From the NCBI GenBank assembly GCA_001871685.1, contig MNVK01000044.1, positions 1 to 32,337 of the forward strand: a stretch of DNA of 32,337 bases. Direction: 5' to 3'. Shown here piece after piece: positions 1 through 7,537 of the stretch. Numbering within the stretch: position 1 is the first letter of the stretch; the number at the start of each line of letters is the position of its first letter. This stretch comes from Nitrospirae bacterium CG1_02_44_142 (GTDB lineage: Bacteria > Nitrospirota > Thermodesulfovibrionia > Thermodesulfovibrionales > UBA1546). Under the pieces are notes generated by a model. The model did no database searches. It worked only from the letters and a program-made list of their open reading frames with translations, and was not told the origin of the DNA. The position numbers were made by a program, and so were the translations under genes.

Positions 1-31
1 AATAACTATTCACTTATCACTGTCTTTAAAC

Positions 32-108
32 GGCGGTGTAGCTCAGTCGGTTAGAGCATGCGGCTCATATCCGCAGTGTCCGGGGTTCGATTCCCTGCAC
101 CGCCACCA
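32..108 (+). tRNA. tRNA-Met (CAT), elongator type
   Basis: A complete 77-nt cloverleaf. The acceptor arms GGCGGTG and CACCGCC pair fully, the discriminator is A, and CCA is encoded at 106-108. The anticodon loop CTCATAT gives CAT. The fully paired 1:72 position argues against an initiator tRNA. A lysidine-modified tRNA-Ile2 also carries CAT and cannot be ruled out from the gene alone. Confidence 0.93.
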
Positions 109-426
109 AAATTCTGTTAATTTAAGCATAAATTGGCTGTTTGGTCAGTTTATGCTTCCATTTCACCTTGACCAATTTATGCTTCCATAATATAAACACA
201 CTGGGGCAGAGAGGATTTCTCACAGAAGTTCGCATTTTTAAGAAGACGGTATGTCTGATTGTTTCGAGTGGGAATTAATTTAGAACTCAGCGATGGCGAT
301 GCTTATTACAGGGACACTTCCCGTATTATACGAACTATCTATAAATAAAATGTAAAGCTGCCTGCCTCTCTCTCCTCTCCCTCAATCCGCCGGAAAAATC
401 TGTTAGTGCTAAAATTATTAAGAATC
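109..426. other. Gene-free stretch with remnant repeats
   Basis: No convincing gene is visible. The stretch next to the tRNA holds three copies of a motif AAGCATAAAYTGRYC: one on the plus strand at 124-136 and two on the minus strand at 143-161 and 170-188, the last two 27 bp apart. Multiple repeated end motifs of this kind are known at IS21-family termini, so a decayed insertion-sequence end is possible, but no transposase remains. The rest (190-426) is AT-rich with nothing recognisable. Confidence 0.5.
124..188. repeat. Three-copy 13-19 nt repeat, possible IS end remnant
   Basis: GGTCAGTTTATGCTTCCAT at 143-161 and GACCAATTTATGCTTCCAT at 170-188 are near-identical direct repeats. AAGCATAAATTGG at 124-136 is the same motif inverted. 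The cluster begins 16 nt after the tRNA 3' end, a common position for inserted elements. The insertion-sequence origin is an inference. Confidence 0.5.
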
Positions 427-792
427 TCAGCCTATCGGCAGCGTTCTGATTCTAATTCTGTTATCCTCAAAAACAATAATACTTCCGGCAATCAATGCAT
501 CCTTTATTTCTGAAATATGAGTTAGGAGCAAAGAGAGCTGTGATTGAGGTCGTTTATCAGATGTCCTGAAAAGGATTACTGACGGCTTAGAATATTTCCA
601 GAGAGCAAGCAATGTTCCAAAGTCAGTATCAGCGGATACGATTATCTGGTCATTTTGTTTTGCATATTCAAAAATAACGGGATCAGAAGATGCACTCATG
701 CCTACATCTCTGACATGCATAGATTCAAAACCGGCTTCTTTTAGACCTTTTGCAATTATAGGGGAAAGGGCATTGTCTATAAGAAAATTCAT
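427..792 (-). CDS. DUF5615 PIN-like toxin
   Basis: A 121-residue protein of the DUF5615 (Mut7-C-like, PIN-fold) family, which is typically the toxin partner of DUF433 proteins. Visible family features are the N-terminal LIDN with an early acidic residue, the VRDVG segment at about 28-32, and SADTDFG at about 53-59, which supplies further acidic residues expected in a PIN-like nuclease centre. Its ATG overlaps the TGA of the upstream DUF433 gene as ATGA, so the two are probably translationally coupled. RNase activity is known for PIN-like toxins generally and is inferred here. Full length for the family, with no sign of decay. Confidence 0.8.
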   Translation of the reverse strand: MNFLIDNALSPIIAKGLKEAGFESMHVRDVGMSASSDPVIFEYAKQNDQIIVSADTDFGTLLALWKYSKPSVILFRTSDKRPQSQLSLLLTHISEIKDALIAGSIIVFEDNRIRIRTLPIG

Positions 793-1016
793 GCGGTGAC
801 AAGAGGTATCTGACGTTCTTTTACAGCATCGGCGGCATAAAGTAAAGCCTCACGTATATCTTCGTGTTCCAAATCAGGATAGTCATCAAGGATTTCTTTT
901 TCAGTCATACCATTAGCTACCATACCAACAATTGTTGCAATAGGTATGCGCAAACCTCTTATGCAGGGAACTCCGCCCATCTTGTCAGTATCAATTGTAA
1001 TGCGTGTGAACCTCAT
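789..1016 (-). CDS. DUF433 antitoxin
   Basis: A 75-residue DUF433 protein, the usual antitoxin and DNA-binding partner of DUF5615 toxins. The typical core is present: GGVPCIRGLRIPIATIVGMV, then the helical part with ILDDYPDLEHEDIREALLYAA. I place the start at 1016, not at the in-frame ATG at 1064, because GGGAGG lies 7 nt upstream of this ATG and the conserved domain begins here. It is the first gene of a two-gene operon with the toxin. An extended -10 promoter lies just upstream. Confidence 0.82.
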   Translation of the reverse strand: MRFTRITIDTDKMGGVPCIRGLRIPIATIVGMVANGMTEKEILDDYPDLEHEDIREALLYAADAVKERQIPLVTA

Positions 1017-1044
1017 AATGTTACCTCCCAAACTGCTTAATTTC

Positions 1045-1053
1045 ATTATACCA
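1045..1053 (-). promoter_or_regulatory. Extended -10 promoter of the DUF433/DUF5615 operon
   Basis: On the minus strand the sequence reads TGGTATAAT, an extended -10 element (TG-N-TATAAT) ending 28 nt before the chosen start codon. No good -35 box is visible at 17 nt, as expected when an extended -10 is used. Confidence 0.5.
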
Positions 1054-1081
1054 AAGATTTCCAATTTTGAATCACAAAAAT

Positions 1082-1633
1082 TTAGTTGAATTTATTCATC
1101 GCCTTTGCAGCGCCGCCTGAGACAATAGCAGTGACTGCGTCAACCGCGCGCTGAATGGCGTCTTTGATTATCGGGAGTTCGTCTTTCCGGAATTTTTTGA
1201 GGACATAGGTTTCAGGAGATATTCCGGGCTCCCTCCCTATCCCTATCTTGACCCTGATAAATTCTTTTGTGCCGATGCTCTGAATTATTGACTCAACGCC
1301 TCTGTGCCCGCCTGATGAACCATTTTTTCTTATTTTTAGTTTTCCGGCACCCATATCCAGGTCGTCATGGATTACTATCAGGTTTTCAGAAGTGACATTA
1401 AATTTTCTGAGAACATCTTTAACGGCATTGCCGCTCAGGTTCATAAAAGTCAAAGGCTCTATGAGCAGGACATTATGTCCGCCGACAGAGCCTTTGCCAA
1501 TCAGATAATCTTTTTTCTCGTGAAAGTCTATATCAAAATTCCCTGCAATAACCTCAATGACCATGAACCCGAGGTTATGCCGCGTCTTTGAATATTTACC
1601 GCCATAATTGCCGAGTCCGATTATAGCCCACAA
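1082..1633 (-). CDS. pth: Peptidyl-tRNA hydrolase
   Basis: Pth (183 aa) cleaves the ester bond of peptidyl-tRNA released from stalled ribosomes and so recycles tRNA. The signature GLGNYGGKYSKTRHNLGF contains the catalytic His19; NLSGNAV and IHDDLDMGAGKLKIR with the conserved Asp follow, then SSGGHRGVESI. The start codon is a TTG that abuts the TAA of rplY, so translation is probably coupled to L25. The rplY-pth pairing is a common bacterial arrangement. Length is normal for the family. Confidence 0.95.
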   Translation of the reverse strand: MWAIIGLGNYGGKYSKTRHNLGFMVIEVIAGNFDIDFHEKKDYLIGKGSVGGHNVLLIEPLTFMNLSGNAVKDVLRKFNVTSENLIVIHDDLDMGAGKLKIRKNGSSGGHRGVESIIQSIGTKEFIRVKIGIGREPGISPETYVLKKFRKDELPIIKDAIQRAVDAVTAIVSGGAAKAMNKFN

Positions 1634-2323
1634 TTATTTTTTCTCTGCCTTCCCTTCCGCCTCTTCCTTTTCTTCTTTCTTGCCTTTCTTTATTACTTCC
1701 GGCTCCGCCGTCTCGGGCTCGGCAGCAGCAACAATGCCCTCAACCGGCGCTTCAGGCTCTTTCTCAACAGCAGGAGCAACCACATTCACAATAATTTCAT
1801 CAGGTGTGGTAATAACCTCTATCCCCTCTCCCACCTGTATATCTTTAACATGAATGGACTGGCCTATCTCAAGCTTTGATATGTCAATCTCAAGATGTCC
1901 TGGTATCTTATCAGGCAGGCACTTTATCTCAATTTCTCTCAGCACATGCTGCAGGATGCCGCCGTCCCGCTTCACGCCTATCGGCTCGCCATGGGTCACA
2001 ATTCGGACATTCACATGCACCTTTTCCGTAAGAGATATCTCAAAGAAATCAGTATGCAGGATATCTCCGTCTAAGGGGTCTGCCTGATATTCCTTGAGAA
2101 TAGCCAGTTTGCTGCCGCCGTCTGAAAACTTAAGATTAACGACTGTATGCTCCCCTACATTAGAGGCAATAAATTCAGCCATAGCCTTTTTTGAGATTGA
2201 TATTGGCAGTGAGCCGCCGCCTCTGTAAATAACGGCAGGTATCATACCCTGCCTTCTAAGCGTTCTCGCAATGCCTTTCCCTGCCTTATCCCTTTTTTCT
2301 ACATTTAGTGTTGCCCTTTCCAT
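1634..2323 (-). CDS. rplY: 50S ribosomal protein L25 / Ctc
   Basis: A long, two-domain L25 of the Ctc/TL5 type (229 aa) that binds 5S rRNA in the large subunit. The N-terminal L25 domain (about 1-90) includes RTLRRQGMIPAVIYRGG and the DFFEIS strand; the C-terminal TL5 domain (about 95-185) follows, ending in TTPDEIIVNVVAP. The last 35 residues are a low-complexity Glu/Lys tail. A strong AAGGAGG lies 8-9 nt before the ATG. It sits between prs and pth, an arrangement seen in many bacteria. Confidence 0.94.
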   Translation of the reverse strand: MERATLNVEKRDKAGKGIARTLRRQGMIPAVIYRGGGSLPISISKKAMAEFIASNVGEHTVVNLKFSDGGSKLAILKEYQADPLDGDILHTDFFEISLTEKVHVNVRIVTHGEPIGVKRDGGILQHVLREIEIKCLPDKIPGHLEIDISKLEIGQSIHVKDIQVGEGIEVITTPDEIIVNVVAPAVEKEPEAPVEGIVAAAEPETAEPEVIKKGKKEEKEEAEGKAEKK

Positions 2324-2359
2324 TTTATCCTGTTCCTCCTTTATGAGTCCGACGCCCGC

Positions 2360-3301
2360 TCAGACAAAAAGCGAACTTATTGAAGATTCTTCATGAATCC
2401 TTTTTATTGCCTCGGCAAGCAGAGGCGCTATACTCAGAACTGTGAGTTTTTTGCATTTTTTCTGCTTGCTGTCAAGCTGTATTGTATTTGTTACAATCAG
2501 TTCTTCTATGACTGAGTTATTAATCCTGTCTATCGCAGGGCCCGAAAGGACAGCGTGTGTGCATGCTGCCAGCACTCTTTTGGCCCCTTTCTCCTTCAGC
2601 GCTAAGGCCGCCTGAGTGATTGTGCCTGCTGTATCTATCATATCATCAAGTATAATTGTATTTCCCCCTTTTACATCGCCTATTACATTCATTACCTGCG
2701 ACTCGTTGGCCCTCTCGCGCCTCTTGTCTATAATCGCCAGTGATGCGCTGAGCCTTTTTGCAAAGGCCCTGGCCCTCTCCACGCCTCCTGCGTCAGGCGA
2801 AACTATAACAATGTCCTTAATATTGCTTTTTTTAATGTAATCAAGGAGAACAGGCGAGGCATAAAGATGGTCCACAGGTATATTGAAGAATCCCTGTATC
2901 TGGCCTGCATGGAGGTCCACTGTCAGCACTCTGTTGGCGCCTGCCACTGTTATAAGGTCAGCCACAAGTTTTGAGGATATAGGGACTCTCGGCTGAACCT
3001 TCCTGTCCTGTCTTGCATACCCGTAGTAAGGGATAACCGCGGTTATCCTTCCTGCCGAAGCTCTTTTTAATGCGTCAATGAGAAGCAGGAGTTCTAAAAT
3101 ATTATCATTTACAGGCGTACATGTTGACTGAAGCGCAAATATATCAGAGCCTCTTACATTCTCGTTTATCTGAACCATGATCTCACCGTCGCTGAATGTG
3201 GTTATCAGCGTATCGCAGACAGAAATCCCGAGATATTCCGCAACCTCTCCTGCGAGCTTCCTGTTAGAATTTCCTGTTAAAAGCCTTATGCCGTTTGGCA
3301 T
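2360..3301 (-). CDS. prs: Ribose-phosphate pyrophosphokinase
   Basis: PRPP synthetase (313 aa) transfers pyrophosphate from ATP to ribose 5-phosphate, making PRPP for purine, pyrimidine, His, Trp and NAD synthesis; the TrpD encoded further along the window consumes PRPP. Visible motifs are FSDGEIMVQI near the N terminus, the metal and ATP region YGYARQDRK, DLHAGQIQGFF, the VSPDAGGVERA segment and the PRPP loop ILDDMIDTAGTI. GGAGGG precedes the ATG. The upstream side holds an inverted heptamer array and then tRNA-Gln, so ispE, tRNA-Gln, prs, rplY and pth may form one transcription unit. Confidence 0.96.
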   Translation of the reverse strand: MPNGIRLLTGNSNRKLAGEVAEYLGISVCDTLITTFSDGEIMVQINENVRGSDIFALQSTCTPVNDNILELLLLIDALKRASAGRITAVIPYYGYARQDRKVQPRVPISSKLVADLITVAGANRVLTVDLHAGQIQGFFNIPVDHLYASPVLLDYIKKSNIKDIVIVSPDAGGVERARAFAKRLSASLAIIDKRRERANESQVMNVIGDVKGGNTIILDDMIDTAGTITQAALALKEKGAKRVLAACTHAVLSGPAIDRINNSVIEELIVTNTIQLDSKQKKCKKLTVLSIAPLLAEAIKRIHEESSISSLFV

Positions 3302-3311
3302 TGTCCCTCCA

Positions 3312-3384
3312 TTTTCAGGTGTCAGTATTCAGCTGTCAGGTTTTAGTCAACTGACAACTAATACCTGAAACCTAAAACCTTTCG
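3312..3384. repeat. Inverted heptamer array between prs and tRNA-Gln
   Basis: Five 7-nt units of the form NNNTCAG or NTTTTAG (3312-3346) are followed by a 3-nt spacer and five units of the opposite sense (3350-3384, for example CCTGAAA, CCTAAAA). The halves are approximate reverse complements, so the transcript could fold into a long imperfect hairpin. It is one of the family of 7/8-nt arrays in this window. Confidence 0.75.
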
Positions 3385-3403
3385 ATTTTGCAGAGCAAAA
3401 TCG
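3383..3403 (-). terminator. Hairpin directly 3' of tRNA-Gln
   Basis: CGATTTTGC at 3383-3391 pairs perfectly with GCAAAATCG at 3395-3403 (9-bp stem, 3-nt loop). It lies 2 nt after the tRNA-Gln 3' end. There is no clean U-tract on the transcript, so it may mark tRNA 3' processing or weak termination and not a strong terminator. Confidence 0.45.
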
Positions 3404-3405
3404 AG

Positions 3406-3477
3406 CTGGGGCGGGAGGATTCGAACCTCCACATGGGAGATCCAAAATCTCCTGACTTGCCGTTTGTCTACGCCCCA
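3406..3477 (-). tRNA. tRNA-Gln (TTG)
   Basis: Read on the minus strand, acceptor TGGGGCG pairs with CGCCCCA, the discriminator is G, and the anticodon loop TTTTGGA sits on a GGAGA/TCTCC stem, giving TTG. The T arm contains GTTCGAATC. CCA is not encoded, unlike the other four tRNAs here. A tRNA-Gln between ispE and prs is a conserved arrangement in several proteobacterial-like groups. Confidence 0.93.
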
Positions 3478-3483
3478 TATTTT

Positions 3484-3543
3484 CAGTGAACAGCAGCAAA
3501 AAACTACTGCCCTGCTGCGCCTCTGCTCTGTTGCACTGTAGTA
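3484..3543. repeat. Octamer array overlapping the ispE 3' end
   Basis: Five 8-nt units (CTACTGCC, CTGCTGCG and variants) run from 3504 to 3543. The plus-strand CTA that opens the first unit is the TAG stop codon of ispE. A short opposite-sense partner (AACAGCAGC) lies at 3488-3498, giving the inverted layout seen at other arrays. Confidence 0.65.
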
Positions 3544-4391
3544 ATGGTTTCAACAACCCTGCTCCATCCGCCCAAGACGGACGGCTGCATTGCCTTCGCA
3601 GCATCCTTGGCTTTTCCCCTGCTGCCGAATACGCCGAAGACAGCAGGCCCGCTTCCGCTCATAAGTGAAGCCTCTGCCCCCATGTCAAGCAGCCTGTCCT
3701 TAATTTCCCCTATAACCTGAAACTCCCTTATCACAGGAAGCTCAAGGTCGTTTCTCATCATTAAGGCTATTGATTTAAAATCCTGCGTCTCAAGGGCTTG
3801 ACAGAAAAGTTTAATATTATTATCTCTCTTTGTCAACTCCGGCAGCAGCTTGCTCATCTCTGAATATGCCCACTTTGATGATATGCCGAGAGCAGGTTTC
3901 ACAACAACAATAATATGTCTGCTGACGGCTTTAAGTCTCGCGGCTATCTCACCTCTGCCTCTAACCACAGCGATAGGGGCTTTAAAAAAGAAGGGGACAT
4001 CGGAACCGAGCATTCCGCCGAATTTTATCAATTCTTCATCCTTCAATCCAAGCTCCCACAGCCTGTTCAGCCCTGAAAGGGCGCATGCCGCATCGCTGCT
4101 TCCTCCTCCCAAACCTGCGGATACAGGTATCTCTTTCCTCAATGTTATGACGGCCCCTTTATTGACCGATAATTTTTCTTTAAGAAGAACAGCAGCCCTA
4201 TAAACAAGGTTTTCCTCAAGAGGGATATTCGTTTCTGTTTTTACCTCAATCCTGTCAGAATATCCAAAAGTGAGATGGTCATAGAGTGAGATGCTCTGCA
4301 TGAGGCTTAATATCTCATGATAGCCGTCTTCTCTCTTTCCCAGAACTGACAGGAACCAGTTTATCTTTGCAGGCGTTTTAAGCGTGAACAT
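3504..4391 (-). CDS. ispE: 4-diphosphocytidyl-2-C-methyl-D-erythritol kinase
   Basis: IspE, a GHMP kinase, phosphorylates CDP-methylerythritol with ATP in the non-mevalonate (MEP) isoprenoid pathway. Motifs seen are the N-terminal PAKINWFLSVLGKREDGYHEI, the ATP-binding glycine loop VSAGLGGGSSDAACAL at about 85-100, and the C-terminal ASLMSGSGPAVFGVF. I prefer ATG 4391 (295 aa) over an in-frame TTG at 4406, since neither has a strong ribosome-binding site and the conserved PAKIN follows directly. The last 13 codons and the stop lie in an octamer array, so the tail (VQQSRGAAGQ) is probably repeat-derived. Confidence 0.93.
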   Translation of the reverse strand: MFTLKTPAKINWFLSVLGKREDGYHEILSLMQSISLYDHLTFGYSDRIEVKTETNIPLEENLVYRAAVLLKEKLSVNKGAVITLRKEIPVSAGLGGGSSDAACALSGLNRLWELGLKDEELIKFGGMLGSDVPFFFKAPIAVVRGRGEIAARLKAVSRHIIVVVKPALGISSKWAYSEMSKLLPELTKRDNNIKLFCQALETQDFKSIALMMRNDLELPVIREFQVIGEIKDRLLDMGAEASLMSGSGPAVFGVFGSRGKAKDAAKAMQPSVLGGWSRVVETITTVQQSRGAAGQ

Positions 4392-4414
4392 AACTTGAAA
4401 ATCCAAATACTAAT

Positions 4415-4503
4415 GGTGAATGGGTGAATAGGTGAATGGGAAAATGGGTTCTTGCGATTCACCATCAAGGTTTTTTAATTTTTAATTTTAAATCTTGAAT
4501 TTT
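4415..4503. repeat. Repeat array at the 3' end of the TPR gene
   Basis: Two parts are visible. At 4415-4450 a GGTGAAT motif repeats with an 8-nt period; a single opposite copy, ATTCACC, lies at 4457-4463. At 4469-4503 five exact 7-nt units (TAATTTT type) encode the last residues of the TPR protein. Confidence 0.65.
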
Positions 4504-6165
4504 CTTTTCTACTCTTCCCTTAAGCCCTTCTTCTTTTTCGTGGAACTTCAGCGCATTCTCCCATGCATCCAGCGCCTCTTTATTCAGGCCCTGAGAGAGG
4601 TAAATATCTCCAAGGTGTTCATAGATTACAGGGTCGTTGTTTACTATGCTCTGGGCTTTCTGCAATGCCTTTACAGCATCCTCATGCCTGCCCATCTTGA
4701 AATACACCCAGCCAAGGCTGTCAACTATATATCCGTTGTCGGGTTTTAACTTAAGCGCCTTCTGTATAAGCGAAAGGGCTTCTTCAAGGTTTATGCCTTT
4801 ATCAGCGTAACTATATCCAAGATAATTCAAGGCGTCGGCATGTTCGGGGTTTATCTCAATAGTGCGCCTGAGATATTTCACCATCTCTTCAAATCTGCCT
4901 GCCTTTTCATGCATCACTGCCATATTGAAATTGAGTTCAGTATCGTTCGGAAAAAGGCGCAGCCCCTCCGAGAATATCCCCTCTGCTTTTTTGTAATCTT
5001 TTAACTGTATATAACTGACGCCGAGATATACATACACTTCAGGCTTGCCTTTCTCAAAGCTCAGTATCTCTTCATACATCTTTACCGCATCAATATGCCG
5101 CCCTTCTTTTGAAAAGATAAAGCCGAGATGCAGGAAGGCCCCTATGTTTTTTGGGTCCACGGCAATAATCTTTTTCAGTTCCTCTGCCGCCTCTTTATAT
5201 CTGTCCGCTTCTTCAAGAGTAACAGCTAAATAGTATCTAATCTGCGCATCCGACGGCTTGGCTGTAAGAACAAGCCTGAATTCCTCTATGGCCCTGTCAT
5301 ACTGCTTGGTTTCTATATAGAGGAGTCCGAGTCTTCTATGTATATCAAGATTTGCCGGCTCCTGAATGGTCATGTCCCTGAGCTGCTCTATGGCCTTGTC
5401 AACTGTTTTATCTTTCAGATAAATCTGAGTAAGCCGTTCCTGCGCAAGCGTGTTCTGCGGATTAAGCTCCACGCTTTTTTTATAATGTTTTTCAGCCTGT
5501 TTCAAATCTCCCTTTATTTCGCTTATCACCCCGAGGTTAAGGTATGCGGCGTCGAAATTAGGCCTTATCTCTGCGACCTTGCTGAAATATTCCGCCGCCT
5601 TATCATAATCTTTCAAATCCATATTTACGAGGCCAAGATAATATATCCCCATAAAATTATCGGGGTCTGTTTTGAGAAAAGACTCAAGAATTCCCTTTGC
5701 CTCGGAATAGCGCTTTCCCGCAGCATACAAAACCCCCAGAAAAAGGTATGCGTCTGCCTGTGTGTTATCAAGTTCAAGCGCCTTCTCAAAAATCTTTATT
5801 GCTTTATCAGTATCTTTCCGGCTGTTATAAAGTTCGCCGAGCAGCATAAGCGCAGGGACATAATCAGGATTTGCCTTTACGGTTTCCTCTGTCATAGCGA
5901 TAGCATCAGGAATCTTGCCTGTCCTCAGAAGCACATAACTTATCTGGGTTCTGATGTAAGGAGATGCAGTATCTATCTTAAGCGCCTCTGAATAATGATT
6001 CAGCGCATCTTCCCATTTGCCTGAAAGTTCCGCCTCATAGCCGAGGATATAGTGATAATAAGCCTCTTTTGGAATATCGGGAGATTCTGGAGGCTCTGTG
6101 CGAAATGCCGGAGCACATGAAAAAATAAAAAGCGCCGACAGAATTAACAGGATTTTTTTAGACAT
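4465..6165 (-). CDS. TPR-repeat lipoprotein
   Basis: A 566-residue protein made almost wholly of tetratricopeptide repeats, roughly fourteen 34-residue units, each with the usual W/L-G-Y-A-F-A-P spacing (for example AYLFLGVLYAAGKRYSEAKG and DALNYLGYSYADKGINLEEA). The start at 6165 gives a lipoprotein signal, MSKKILLILSALFIFSC, with the lipidated Cys at residue 17; a TTG start at 6210 would put 15 extra residues before it. TPR lipoproteins usually act as scaffolds in envelope assembly or secretion; the partner here is unknown. The C-terminal tail IQDLKLKIKKP is encoded by a heptamer array. It is divergent from lolC/E, and downstream genes run toward ispE. Confidence 0.88.
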   Translation of the reverse strand: MSKKILLILSALFIFSCAPAFRTEPPESPDIPKEAYYHYILGYEAELSGKWEDALNHYSEALKIDTASPYIRTQISYVLLRTGKIPDAIAMTEETVKANPDYVPALMLLGELYNSRKDTDKAIKIFEKALELDNTQADAYLFLGVLYAAGKRYSEAKGILESFLKTDPDNFMGIYYLGLVNMDLKDYDKAAEYFSKVAEIRPNFDAAYLNLGVISEIKGDLKQAEKHYKKSVELNPQNTLAQERLTQIYLKDKTVDKAIEQLRDMTIQEPANLDIHRRLGLLYIETKQYDRAIEEFRLVLTAKPSDAQIRYYLAVTLEEADRYKEAAEELKKIIAVDPKNIGAFLHLGFIFSKEGRHIDAVKMYEEILSFEKGKPEVYVYLGVSYIQLKDYKKAEGIFSEGLRLFPNDTELNFNMAVMHEKAGRFEEMVKYLRRTIEINPEHADALNYLGYSYADKGINLEEALSLIQKALKLKPDNGYIVDSLGWVYFKMGRHEDAVKALQKAQSIVNNDPVIYEHLGDIYLSQGLNKEALDAWENALKFHEKEEGLKGRVEKKIQDLKLKIKKP

Positions 6166-6222
6166 GCGGATATTATGACACATAAGATATAGGCGGTCAA
6201 CGTTTTGCAAGCAATTTCATTC

Positions 6223-6252
6223 TTGTTGAAACCTATCAATTCGTGATATATT
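6223..6252 (+). promoter_or_regulatory. Candidate sigma70 promoter for lolC/E-lolD
   Basis: TTGTTG at 6223-6228 and TATATT at 6247-6252 are separated by 18 nt. The predicted start of transcription falls very close to the ATG at 6260, so the message would be leaderless or begin at the internal ATG at 6272. Confidence 0.4.
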
Positions 6253-6259
6253 CATTTGC

Positions 6260-7489
6260 ATGCGAAAAAATATGCCATATCACTTTTTTATAGCGTTCCG
6301 CTATCTTAAATCAAAAAAAAGACGTAAGGGTATTTCTCTTAACACAGCTATTTCTGCCGGCGGCGTGGCAGTCGGCGTCATGGCGCTCCTTGTTGTGCTC
6401 TCAGTCATGAGCGGCTTCCACGAGGACCTGCAGAGAAAAATACTCGGCGTAAATGCGCATATTGTAGCGCTCAGTTACAGAGGGGCTATAATTGATTACA
6501 AAGAGGTGTTAGATAATATCAGAGGAGAAAAAGATGTTGTCTCGGCCTCGCCCTTTGTTCTCGGACAGGTCATGTCTTCATCAGGCAAAATGGCGCACGG
6601 CGTATTCTTAAGAGGAATAGACCCTTCCCTTGAGGCAAATACCACAGAGATAGGCAAATACATAAAAGACGGAAGGCTTGACGACCTGAAATCAAAAGAC
6701 GGTATTCCGGGTATTGCGATAGGGAAAGAACTTGCAAACAGCCTCGGCGTTTTCAGGAATGACATAATAAATATAATATCGGCTGTCGGAGAAATAGGGC
6801 CTATGGGAATGCTGCCAAAGGTTAGGCAGTTCAGGGTAGCTGCGATATTTGAAGTCGGGATGTTTGAGTATGATTCAAACCTGGTCCTCACGGAGCTTTC
6901 TCACGCCCAGAATTTTTTCGGAATGGGCAACAGCATAACAGGCATAGAAATCAAGGTTAAAGATGTGTACAAGGCAAAGGAGGTAAGGGAACAACTCCAG
7001 AAGAAACTTGCCTTCCCTTATTACGGGAGGGACTGGATGCAGATGCATAAAAATCTTTTTTCAGCTCTGAAACTTGAAAAGCTTGCGATGTTTGTCATAC
7101 TTGTTTTGATAATTCTTGTCGCCTCATTTAATATAATCGGGACACTTATGATGAATGTCGTAGAAAAAAGCCGTGAGATTGCAATACTTAAGGCAATGGG
7201 AGCCACGAACAAAGGCATTATGACCATATTCATGCTCCAGGGAATTTTCATAGGACTTGCAGGCACATTGCTCGGGATTGCCGGCGGATACATACTCGGC
7301 TATATGTTTAACAATGTCATCAGACTGCCGGCGGATGTATATTATCTCAGCCGCCTGCCTATAAAAATGAAGCTCCTTGACTTCATAGCCGTATCTCTAT
7401 CTGCATTGACAATAAGTTTTCTTGCAACAATATATCCTGCATGGCAGGCGGCAAAACTGAACCCCATAGAACCGCTGCGGTATGAATAA
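6260..7489 (+). CDS. lolC: Lipoprotein-releasing ABC transporter permease LolC/LolE
   Basis: A 409-residue inner-membrane permease of the LolCE family (MacB/FtsX superfamily), which extracts mature lipoproteins from the inner membrane and hands them to LolA. One membrane segment lies near the N terminus (ISAGGVAVGVMALLVVLSVM, about 32-51), then a large periplasmic domain to about 270, then three membrane segments including LVLIILVASFNIIGTLMMNV and the conserved EIAILKAMGAT coupling-helix region. The protein ends with LNPIEPLRYE, typical of the family. A single permease gene next to lolD suggests a homodimeric LolF-type system, so lolC or lolE naming is loose. Neither ATG 6260 nor 6272 has a ribosome-binding site. 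Confidence 0.88.
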   Translation: MRKNMPYHFFIAFRYLKSKKRRKGISLNTAISAGGVAVGVMALLVVLSVMSGFHEDLQRKILGVNAHIVALSYRGAIIDYKEVLDNIRGEKDVVSASPFVLGQVMSSSGKMAHGVFLRGIDPSLEANTTEIGKYIKDGRLDDLKSKDGIPGIAIGKELANSLGVFRNDIINIISAVGEIGPMGMLPKVRQFRVAAIFEVGMFEYDSNLVLTELSHAQNFFGMGNSITGIEIKVKDVYKAKEVREQLQKKLAFPYYGRDWMQMHKNLFSALKLEKLAMFVILVLIILVASFNIIGTLMMNVVEKSREIAILKAMGATNKGIMTIFMLQGIFIGLAGTLLGIAGGYILGYMFNNVIRLPADVYYLSRLPIKMKLLDFIAVSLSALTISFLATIYPAWQAAKLNPIEPLRYE

Positions 7490-7502
7490 GAAAAAACTAA
7501 AA

Positions 7503-7537
7503 GCTATCAGCTATGAGCTATCAGCTAAAGGCTATTA
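7503..7537 (+). repeat. Five-unit GCTATCA heptamer array before lolD
   Basis: Five tandem 7-nt units of GCTATCA type fill 7503-7537 with no interruption and end exactly one base before the lolD ATG at 7538. The only Shine-Dalgarno-like stretch for lolD (AAAGG at 7527-7531) is made by the fourth and fifth units. Confidence 0.8.

Noticed and set aside
3347..3604. An 85-residue minus-strand ORF across tRNA-Gln and the ispE end
   Set aside because: It spans the tRNA and two repeat arrays and matches no family; tRNA and repeats explain it.
5338..5991. A 217-residue plus-strand ORF antisense to the TPR gene
   Set aside because: It lies wholly inside the TPR gene, has a Cys/Ile/Phe-rich composition typical of antisense frames, and no recognisable domain or ribosome-binding site.
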